In this document: piece after piece, positions 1 to 5,283 of the stretch
How positions within the stretch are numbered: position 1 is the stretch's first letter
Layout: each line of letters opens with the position of its first letter
Position numbers and translations under genes: made by a program
Source: Caldifarciminota bacterium UBA3073
GTDB taxonomy: Bacteria > Hydrothermota > UBA3073
NCBI GenBank assembly: GCA_002366725.1
Contig: DFBT01000052.1
Span: 11,883-23,825 of the forward strand
DNA length: 11,943 nucleotides
Reading direction: 5' to 3'
Notes under the pieces: model-generated
Database searches by the model: none
What the model saw: only the letters and a program-made list of their open reading frames with translations
Told to the model about the DNA's origin: nothing

Positions 1-24
1 AGATTTGTAAGAAAAACCTTTATC

Positions 25-66
25 GGCACTGTAAACGGTTCGGCTGAGCTCACCGAAGACAGTGCC
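25..66. repeat. Imperfect inverted repeat / hairpin
   Basis: GGCACTGT at 25-32 is perfectly complementary to ACAGTGCC at 59-66. Inside, TTCGG (39-43) pairs with CCGAA (53-57) around the palindrome TGAGCTCA (45-52). The whole can form a long stem with one asymmetric internal loop. No U-tract follows on either strand, so it is not a normal terminator. A second small inverted repeat, CCAACC/GGTTGG, follows at 66-83. Confidence 0.6.
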
Positions 67-92
67 CAACCGACGTTGGTTGGTCACACTTC

Positions 93-112
93 CCTGCCTG
101 ACGGTAGGCAGG
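93..112. repeat. Dispersed palindrome, copy 1 (CCTGCCT/AGGCAGG)
   Basis: CCTGCCT (93-99) and AGGCAGG (106-112) form a perfect 7-bp stem around a 6-nt loop. The same arms with a 5-nt loop recur at 10627-10645, so this is a dispersed element and not a chance hairpin. No U-tract follows on either side. Its function is unknown; it resembles REP-type intergenic palindromes. Confidence 0.6.
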
Positions 113-119
113 TATTACC

Positions 120-190
120 TTGGAGTGCCCCGCTTTAGCGGGGCATACAATAGTCCACAGGATCCATATGGACAAGCTATTGCACTCCAA
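120..190. repeat. Three-arm inverted-repeat element, copy A
   Basis: Outer arms TTGGAGTGC (120-128) and GCACTCCAA (182-190) are a perfect 9-bp inverted repeat. Between them lie two further stems: GCCCCGC/GCGGGGC (127-133 with 138-144, TTTA loop) and CAATAG/CTATTG (148-153 with 177-182), which contains GTCC/GGAC and the palindrome TCCATATGGA. The arms overlap by one or two bases at the junctions. The layout can fold into a three-way junction. A related copy lies at 8237-8316. It carries no coding capacity, so it is a MITE-like or REP-like element. Confidence 0.6.
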
Positions 191-221
191 AAAAACAGCA
201 GCAAGTTGGATTGAAATGGAA

Positions 222-243
222 ATCCCGCCAGCCGTAGCGGGAT
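222..243. repeat. Hairpin ATCCCGC/GCGGGAT
   Basis: ATCCCGC at 222-228 and GCGGGAT at 237-243 form a perfect 7-bp stem with an 8-nt loop. No poly-T follows on either strand, so it is unlikely to be a terminator. It belongs to the same hairpin-rich stretch as the elements before it. No gene is supported anywhere in 139-337. Confidence 0.5.
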
Positions 244-325
244 CCCGACGAAGGAGGGACATTTGCGGGCTACCGCATAGGGAAAGATCGATGGTGAGAA
301 TGAGAGGAGGAGACATGGTGGTAGA

Positions 326-363
326 GAGCAAAAATAAAGGGGGCGTTAAACTCAACGCCCCCT
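326..363 (-). terminator. Intrinsic terminator closing the minus-strand block
   Basis: AGGGGGCGTT (rc of 354-363) and AACGCCCCCT (rc of 338-347) form a 10-bp GC-rich stem with a 6-nt loop. On the minus strand a T-rich tract (TTTATTTTT, within 330-337) follows at once. This is a textbook Rho-independent terminator for transcription running leftwards. It sits 25 nt after the stop of the secretion-tail remnant at 388-390. It probably belonged to that gene and now ends the three-gene operon. Confidence 0.85.
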
Positions 364-387
364 AATTGATTAGTTTCTTCCATGGTT

Positions 388-456
388 CTACTTTACCAAC
401 ACGATCTTCTTCGTCGCCTCATAGTTGTCTGTCTTGAGCCTTGCGGGGTATATCCT
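388..456 (-). pseudogene. Remnant of a type IX secretion C-terminal sorting domain
   Basis: The minus strand reads IYPARLKTDNYEATKKIVLVK then TAG (388-390), slightly over 20 codons. This matches the usual end of Por/type IX secretion sorting domains, which finish with a pattern like GxYFxRLxTxxYxATKKxVLxK. Recognisable similarity begins at the stop codon of the neighbouring protein (TAG 455-457), where the two frames overlap out of phase. The frame stays open to an ATG at 478-480, but those extra codons lie inside the neighbour and are probably chance. No body of a secreted protein lies upstream. I read it as the 3' scar of a gene cut off when the adjacent cassette arrived; the family call is from memory of the motif. 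Confidence 0.55.
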
Positions 457-1579
457 AAGTTGATCCTCTAAGTAATTCATATGTCTTCTCAATATCTCCT
501 ACATTCTCGTATATCTTTGTTATTGCCTTCAAGTCTGAAACAGAATAGTAAAAAATCATATCTTGAATTAAATCTTCAAGTAGGTTTATTGAGAATAAAG
601 CGTACCTTGTTTCATCTAAAGGGCTTACTTTTAGTGATGACCTATAAGAGCCATCTTCCTTATAGCACATTTTGGTCTTTTTAAGTAACTCTTTGACTTT
701 ACTGACTAATTGGGCAAGCTCATTTAGCTTTAGCTCAATCTTAGAATATAGGAAGTCAATACAATAAACGATTTTAGAGATGTCTCCTAGCGTAATATTT
801 TTGCCGATATAACTCAACAGATAGACAAGCCAAAGGTTAGCATTTTGTGGAATTTTATTTAGGTTATCCAAGATAAAGCAGACCTTGAAAAAGCTATCCA
901 AATCTTTCGGAATAATTTTTACAATTTTATTTTCATCAATTACACCTTGAAGTAGATACAAGAGTTCATCCTTGTTTAGATCAATCAATTTATGTTGGAA
1001 GTTAAGAATAAAATTTTTTGCATCTATCGTGTGGCAAAGACTTTTTAAGGCGGAGTCTGATTTAAGTAATTTTTCAAACCTTTCTCTTGGCACTCGAAAA
1101 GCACGACTCCGCCACGCTGGCACCATCCCATACTCTCCATTTTTCAGAATCCATTCGGGTTTGAATATCGCATGTTTCAGTAGGGGTTTATGTATATAAA
1201 CAAAGAACTTTTCTTCGATTGGTTTTCGTTTACCGTCTTTCTTTTTAGCTACCTTAGATACCTTGAAATCATAGAATTCCAAATCTGCCTTTTCAGCGTA
1301 TTGAAACTCAAACTCTATTTCTCCATTATTTATCTCTGCAACAAAATCGGGTTCTCTTGAAACCCCACCTTTTCTTAGAAACCACAAAAATTTATCTCCA
1401 CCTGATTTATAAACTTCGACTCGTTTCTTCGGATACAATTGTTTTACTTTATTACCCAACCACTCCAGCACCTCCAACTCAGCAATCGCTTTCTTCTTCA
1501 TATCCCTTCGGTATTGTAAATAAGTGCGAGATTTTATATCGCTGGATTGAGCATATATTGTTTTAGCATCTAATTTCAT
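455..1579 (-). CDS. Hypothetical protein, candidate PD-(D/E)xK-like nuclease
   Basis: A 374-aa soluble protein of no family I recognise with certainty. Residues 50-130 have the look of a restriction-endonuclease core: E55, then P77-D78 in REPDFVAE, 12 residues, then E91-F92-Q93 on a predicted beta strand, followed by a helix-like acidic stretch and another strand (FFVYIH, 125-130). This fits PD-xn-ExK with Gln in place of the usual Lys, a substitution known in some restriction enzymes. Residues 165-374 are rich in predicted helices. The ATG follows an AAGGAT-type ribosome site and lies 12 nt after the stop of the TPR gene, so it is the last gene of the methyltransferase operon. That context supports a restriction-enzyme role. 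The nuclease call is inference; a non-catalytic DNA-binding or regulatory role remains possible. Confidence 0.6.
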   Translation of the reverse strand: MKLDAKTIYAQSSDIKSRTYLQYRRDMKKKAIAELEVLEWLGNKVKQLYPKKRVEVYKSGGDKFLWFLRKGGVSREPDFVAEINNGEIEFEFQYAEKADLEFYDFKVSKVAKKKDGKRKPIEEKFFVYIHKPLLKHAIFKPEWILKNGEYGMVPAWRSRAFRVPRERFEKLLKSDSALKSLCHTIDAKNFILNFQHKLIDLNKDELLYLLQGVIDENKIVKIIPKDLDSFFKVCFILDNLNKIPQNANLWLVYLLSYIGKNITLGDISKIVYCIDFLYSKIELKLNELAQLVSKVKELLKKTKMCYKEDGSYRSSLKVSPLDETRYALFSINLLEDLIQDMIFYYSVSDLKAITKIYENVGDIEKTYELLRGST

Positions 1580-1591
1580 AATACTATCCTT

Positions 1592-2722
1592 CTAACTCAC
1601 AATCTTCTTGAAACCTTCATCATCCCAGAGATTTTTAAAGTCTTCATCTTTCTTAGCGTCTTCTTTACATTTAGCATCAAACTCTATTGCTTTGGATAAA
1701 TCTCTAAGGGCATTCTCTCTGTCGCCCCTTAAGGAATATATACAAGCACTGTTATACCAAGTCCCAGCTGCATCTGGCGTTATCTCTTTTGCCTTATTGA
1801 AGGCTGTAAGTGCTTCATCGTAACGACCAAGTTTACCAAGAGCAAGACCTTTGCCACCCCACGCCCCAGCAAGATCAAGCTGGAGTTCTATTGCCCTATT
1901 GAAGGCTGTAAGTGCTTCATCGTAACGACCGAGTTCACCAAGAGCAAGCCCTTTTCCAAGCCACGCCCCAGTGAGATCAGGTTTTAGTTCTATCGCTTTA
2001 TCATAGGCTTTAAGTGCTTCATCGAAACGACCAAGTACACCAAGGATAGCTCCTTTGCCAACCCCTGCCTCAGCAAGATCGGGCTTTAACTCTATTGCCT
2101 TGTCATAGGCTTTAAGTGCTTCATCACGACGACCAAGTTTACCAAGCGTAACACCCTTGTTATACCATGCCTCAGCAAAATCAGGTCTTATTCCCAATAC
2201 TTTTTCATAATGTTCTATCGCTTTTGGGTAATTTCCCTTGGCATATTCCGCGTTTCCAAGGATTAAATAATCAGAGGCGTTCCCAACAGGTTTTTTAAAT
2301 TGTTTATCTATTTCATTCAACCTTTGGGCAACTATCGTTGCGATACCTTTATCAATATCACTAAATTTTTTCTTTATTTTCTTTTCTATTCTTACATCAA
2401 TTGCCTCTGGAGTTATGTCTGTTGCCTTCAACACCTCTGAAACAATTTTTCTTATATCTTCTTGTGTTAAATTGAGTTTATCAAAACTCTCTAATTTTTC
2501 AAGTGATTTCAACTGTGGATAAAGAGTAGTAAGCATATCTATTGCTTTTTCCAATTTTGCCAATCTATCTCTAACATTGGCTTTAAATTTATCTTCCTCT
2601 TTTACTTTCTTTTCGCTTTTTCCTTTACGGTAAATACAATACATTACAATTACACCCGCTACAGCAATAAATGCCTGAACCAATACTTGCCAATTTGTCT
2701 TAAGAGATTCCGCAATACTCAT
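1592..2722 (-). CDS. Membrane-anchored coiled-coil and TPR protein
   Basis: 376 aa. One hydrophobic segment (about residues 12-31) is followed by RKGKSEKK, which predicts a single N-terminal membrane anchor with the bulk of the protein in the cytoplasm. Residues 36-145 are charged and helical, likely coiled coil. Six TPR units of 34 residues run from about 149 to 352 (GNYPKAIEHYEKVLGIRPD, then GRRDEALKAYDKAIELKPD and similar). The end, DEDFKNLWDDEGFKKIV, is a common tail of TPR proteins. TPRs bind partner proteins; no catalytic domain is seen. The start ATG is preceded by GGTGAGGT, which overlaps the TGA of the methyltransferase gene, leaving an 11-nt gap. It sits between the modification gene and the candidate nuclease, so it may scaffold or regulate them at the membrane. 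That role is inference. Confidence 0.85.
   Translation of the reverse strand: MSIAESLKTNWQVLVQAFIAVAGVIVMYCIYRKGKSEKKVKEEDKFKANVRDRLAKLEKAIDMLTTLYPQLKSLEKLESFDKLNLTQEDIRKIVSEVLKATDITPEAIDVRIEKKIKKKFSDIDKGIATIVAQRLNEIDKQFKKPVGNASDYLILGNAEYAKGNYPKAIEHYEKVLGIRPDFAEAWYNKGVTLGKLGRRDEALKAYDKAIELKPDLAEAGVGKGAILGVLGRFDEALKAYDKAIELKPDLTGAWLGKGLALGELGRYDEALTAFNRAIELQLDLAGAWGGKGLALGKLGRYDEALTAFNKAKEITPDAAGTWYNSACIYSLRGDRENALRDLSKAIEFDAKCKEDAKKDEDFKNLWDDEGFKKIVS
1780..2230. repeat. 102-bp tandem repeats inside the TPR gene
   Basis: The TPR array is also repetitive at the DNA level with a period of 102 bp (34 codons). A stretch of about 33 nt starting near 1796 recurs identically 102 bp later, near 1898. 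Two further units near 2000 and 2100 share a different, closely similar version. Identity between neighbouring units exceeds what TPR consensus alone needs, which suggests recent duplication or gene conversion. Copy number could vary between strains. Confidence 0.7.
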
Positions 2723-2733
2723 AGTTTTTTACC

Positions 2734-3843
2734 TCACCACAATTTAATCTGATAATTTTTTAAGCTTTTTATCGCCTCAAAAGCAATTTCATGGTTTATC
2801 TCATACCCTATTCCATTTCGTTTTAAATCTGCCGCAGCTAAAAATGTAGTTCCGGAGCCAACAAATGGGTCAAGAACTGTCTCACCAACATAACTGAATG
2901 CCTTTATCAGCTTATACGGTAATTCATAGGGGAAAGGTGCAATATGATTTCGCCTATCTCCGCTTCCTTGAGGTTTCATAATCCAAACATCGCTTTTTTT
3001 GATTGACAACCAGAAATCTTTGTCAAGTTTAGACTGCTCTTTTTGTTCTTTCGTTAAATGTCCATATTTGCGTGTGCCCTTCTTTCCAGGTTTATCAAAT
3101 TCCAAGATAAATTCGTGCATATTGTTTATTAGAATTCCCCCTGGATATGGATAAGTTCCAAAATGAGCCCTCACGGCGTTTGTCTTATGCCACACTATAT
3201 CCCTTTTAAAGATAAATCCTATTTTCTCGCATACATCAATTGTTCTCCCGACTAAATTTAAGGTTCTAAAACCTCCATTTTCGAGCCTTATAGGTAGATT
3301 CATTATGTTTATGAATGCCTTTCGACCTGGTTGTAAAACTCTATATACTTCTTTCCACACTTCGCCTATTTTCTCAAACCATTCATCTACATCATGAATA
3401 TTGCCGAGGTCATCCTTTATCGGCTCCCTTGAATACATCTTCGTATCAAAATATGGAGGTGATGTAATCATTAGATTGATACTGCCATCGGGTAAGTCAT
3501 CCATCTTCATAGAATTTTTGACGAAGACCTTTTGGGTTGTTCCATTTATCTCAATAACATTTACCTTCTCAATATCAATTTTGTTTTTTTGAGGTTTATG
3601 TTTAAGGTCTTTCTCGTACTTTTTTAACTCTCTTAAATTAAAACGCATTTGTCCACTTGCAGCAATCTGTGCCTTAACAACTTGTCTCTTCACAAGATTG
3701 TGAAGCAACTCAACTGATATACCCAGAAATTTTGCTGATTCTATTGCTGAAAGATACGTTCTGTTCTTATAGTCTTTTGGTTCCATATTTATCATCCCTT
3801 TGGTTTGCTTTTTTGCTTTACTCCTTATATCTGAAATTGGCAT
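2734..3843 (-). CDS. Beta-class site-specific DNA methyltransferase with N-terminal HTH
   Basis: 369 aa from the ATG at 3841-3843. It transfers a methyl group from S-adenosylmethionine to the exocyclic amine of adenine or cytosine (N6/N4 family, PF01555-like). The catalytic motif TSPPYFD is at about 127-133 and the AdoMet-binding motif DPFVGSGTT at 325-333. Catalytic before binding motif gives the permuted beta order, and SPPY leans towards N4-cytosine without proving it. Residues 29-80 (YLSAIESAKFLGISVELL onwards) resemble an excisionase/MerR-type helix-turn-helix that could bind DNA or control its own promoter. I chose this ATG because AAGGGG lies 5 nt before it. The frame extends to a TTG at 3916-3918, but that codon lies upstream of the expected transcription start. 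First gene of a three-gene operon; the specificity cannot be read from sequence. Confidence 0.92.
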   Translation of the reverse strand: MPISDIRSKAKKQTKGMINMEPKDYKNRTYLSAIESAKFLGISVELLHNLVKRQVVKAQIAASGQMRFNLRELKKYEKDLKHKPQKNKIDIEKVNVIEINGTTQKVFVKNSMKMDDLPDGSINLMITSPPYFDTKMYSREPIKDDLGNIHDVDEWFEKIGEVWKEVYRVLQPGRKAFINIMNLPIRLENGGFRTLNLVGRTIDVCEKIGFIFKRDIVWHKTNAVRAHFGTYPYPGGILINNMHEFILEFDKPGKKGTRKYGHLTKEQKEQSKLDKDFWLSIKKSDVWIMKPQGSGDRRNHIAPFPYELPYKLIKAFSYVGETVLDPFVGSGTTFLAAADLKRNGIGYEINHEIAFEAIKSLKNYQIKLW

Positions 3844-3920
3844 TTTACCCCTTCTTACGGCTAAATATGATAGGGACAACCACGAATTGCATACCCCAAA
3901 AATATCCTTCTCTATCAAAT

Positions 3921-3949
3921 ATTATATCCCCAAAATCTTCTTTTGTCAA
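3921..3949 (-). promoter_or_regulatory. Strong sigma-70 promoter of the methyltransferase operon
   Basis: On the minus strand, TTGACA (3944-3949) is followed by a 17-bp spacer and TATAAT (3921-3926), both perfect consensus hexamers at ideal spacing. Directly upstream lies a run of A then T (about 3952-3970) like an UP element. Transcription should begin near 3913-3915, leaving a leader of about 70 nt before the methyltransferase ATG. The operon therefore does not depend on readthrough from the solute-binding-protein gene. Confidence 0.85.
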
Positions 3950-4008
3950 GGAAAAAATTTTTTTGAAAAAGTGATTATGAAATAAGCGTTAATAAGACTC
4001 GGGGTTTT

Positions 4009-5247
4009 CTAAATTTCTTTACCAAGCAGTATGTTTACGTCTTGTGTTATATCCCTTGCTGTCTCGGAGGGGCTCTTCTTATCTAGGAGAAGTTCTTCCA
4101 AGTGTTGATCGAATATATTACCCATCTCTTTCCACTGTTTTGTAGCGGGTTGTAACCTCCCGTAATCCATCGTTTCTAAAAACACCTCGCTGTTTTCGGG
4201 AAGTTCTTCGGGGGAGAGAAAGACTGGAGAATTTGCTATATCAACCATAGAGGGAACTGCCAGGCCAAGTTTCCCAATAACCTCATTTCCCCCATTGCCC
4301 GACAGAAATCTTATCAGCTTGCATGCCTCTTTTGGATGTTTGCACTGCGAGGAGGCAACAAATGCTACCGAAAGGATAGAGGTTACCCTCTCTTTCTTTT
4401 TCGGCAGAGGCGCTACCCCCCACTTAAAATCCATTATTGTTCTGTATCTCGGTACCACCCATCTGCCACTTATAATCATACCAAGTTTTCCCGTGGTAAA
4501 TAGGTCCCTTTGGGCAGTCTGCGCAGAAGTTGGCGCAACCTTGTATTTATATGTCAGGTCGTATAAGAACTGGAGTGCCTCAATAACCTCCGGTGAATCC
4601 ATAAGACACTCCTTTTTATCCTCCGATAGAATCCTACCTCCATTTGACCATATCCAGGGGAATGTTCCTTCCCAGCCCGAGAGATTCAAGAAACCAAATA
4701 TATCGGGTTCGCCATCTCCGTTCTCATCCTTTGTAATCTTTATTGCCGCATCGAGGAAATCATCCCAGGTCCAATTCTCATCGGGATACGAAACCCCCGC
4801 CTCATCAAACAAGTTCTTGTTATAATACAAAACGAGGGGACTCCAATCCTTCGGAATCCCATAGAGGCTATCTCTGTATCTGAAGCCGCCCAGAAGCACT
4901 TGATAATATTCTCCGGCGTTCCAGGTTGTATCCTCCTGTAAAAACGGCTCCAGATTCATAAGCGAACCTCCACTAACATAGACCGGGAAGTCCTCTATCC
5001 CCATATAGAACACATCCGGTGGTGTCCCACCCCCGATCATAACCTGGAGCTTGTCATAGTATCGATTAGAGTGGATGAGTTTTAAAGAAATACCCGGATT
5101 CTCCTCCTCAAACTCCTTCTTCGTCGCCTCAACAACACTTATCTCCTCTGGACTACCCCAGAAGAGGAGAGATAATTCTATTCCCTCCTGCTTACCTCCA
5201 CAATTAAGAAGTAGAATAAAAACCAGAAAGGGTAGAAATTTCTTCGT
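4009..5247 (-). CDS. ABC sugar-type solute-binding lipoprotein (family 1), ACG start
   Basis: 412 aa if read from the ACG at 5245-5247. The N-terminus, KKFLPFLVFILLLNCGG, is a lipoprotein signal peptide with lipobox LLNC and the lipid-carrying Cys at residue 16. Then come EATKKEFEEENPGISLKL, typical of family 1 binding proteins, and PPDVFYMG, YGIPKDWSPLVLYYNKNLFDEAG, WTWDDFLDAA and ALQFLYDLTYKYKVAP, all marks of the maltose/oligosaccharide-type family. It captures a sugar outside the cytoplasmic membrane for an ABC importer. The first ATG in frame (5038-5040) would remove the signal peptide and 69 residues, so it is not the natural start. No ATG, GTG or TTG lies between the preceding stop and that ATG. 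AGGAGG lies 4 nt before the ACG. No permease genes follow, so the importer is incomplete here. Confidence 0.88.
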   Translation of the reverse strand, partial: TKKFLPFLVFILLLNCGGKQEGIELSLLFWGSPEEISVVEATKKEFEEENPGISLKLIHSNRYYDKLQVMIGGGTPPDVFYMGIEDFPVYVSGGSLMNLEPFLQEDTTWNAGEYYQVLLGGFRYRDSLYGIPKDWSPLVLYYNKNLFDEAGVSYPDENWTWDDFLDAAIKITKDENGDGEPDIFGFLNLSGWEGTFPWIWSNGGRILSEDKKECLMDSPEVIEALQFLYDLTYKYKVAPTSAQTAQRDLFTTGKLGMIISGRWVVPRYRTIMDFKWGVAPLPKKKERVTSILSVAFVASSQCKHPKEACKLIRFLSGNGGNEVIGKLGLAVPSMVDIANSPVFLSPEELPENSEVFLETMDYGRLQPATKQWKEMGNIFDQHLEELLLDKKSPSETARDITQDVNILLGKEI

Positions 5248-5251
5248 ATGT

Positions 5252-5257
5252 CCTCCT
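5252..5257 (-). promoter_or_regulatory. Shine-Dalgarno AGGAGG that fixes the solute-binding-protein start
   Basis: A perfect AGGAGG on the minus strand, followed by ACAT and then ACG-AAG-AAA, the codons of the positively charged signal-peptide start. Its position argues that translation begins at the ACG, or did so when that codon was ATG. The 4-nt spacing is short but workable. Confidence 0.65.
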
Positions 5258-5283
5258 AAAAAATCAAGGTTTTGAAAAAACTT

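Larger units (their letters stand above)
1..138 (+). other. Open frame at left edge, possible 3' end of a plus-strand gene
   Basis: Frame 1 is open from the first base to a TAG at 136-138, about 45 codons, and includes GTVNGSAELTEDS. No family is recognisable. Parts of the other strand are also open here: a minus frame reads FTVPIKVF before leaving the window. The stretch is full of inverted repeats (25-66, 66-83, 93-112), which can keep frames open by chance. It may be the end of a gene convergent with the others, or only repeat DNA. The coding call is weak. Confidence 0.18.

Noticed and set aside
50..365. Short frames on both strands in the left-edge repeat region
   Set aside because: Made of inverted repeats and the terminator, with no domain and no convincing ribosome site.
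1780..2230. CRISPR-like periodicity
   Set aside because: The 102-bp repeats are in frame and encode TPR units; there are no short direct repeats with unique spacers.
3844..3918. Upstream TTG start adding 25 residues to the methyltransferase
   Set aside because: The TTG lies 3 nt after the -10 hexamer, before the expected transcription start; the ATG at 3841-3843 has a good AAGGGG site.
4295..4825. 176-codon plus-strand frame
   Set aside because: Lies wholly inside and antisense to the solute-binding protein, whose family motifs are clear.
5119..5134. A 16-nt identity between the solute-binding gene and the sorting-domain scar (406-421)
   Set aside because: Both encode EATKK with the same codons; each fits its own family pattern, so chance is more likely than recombination.
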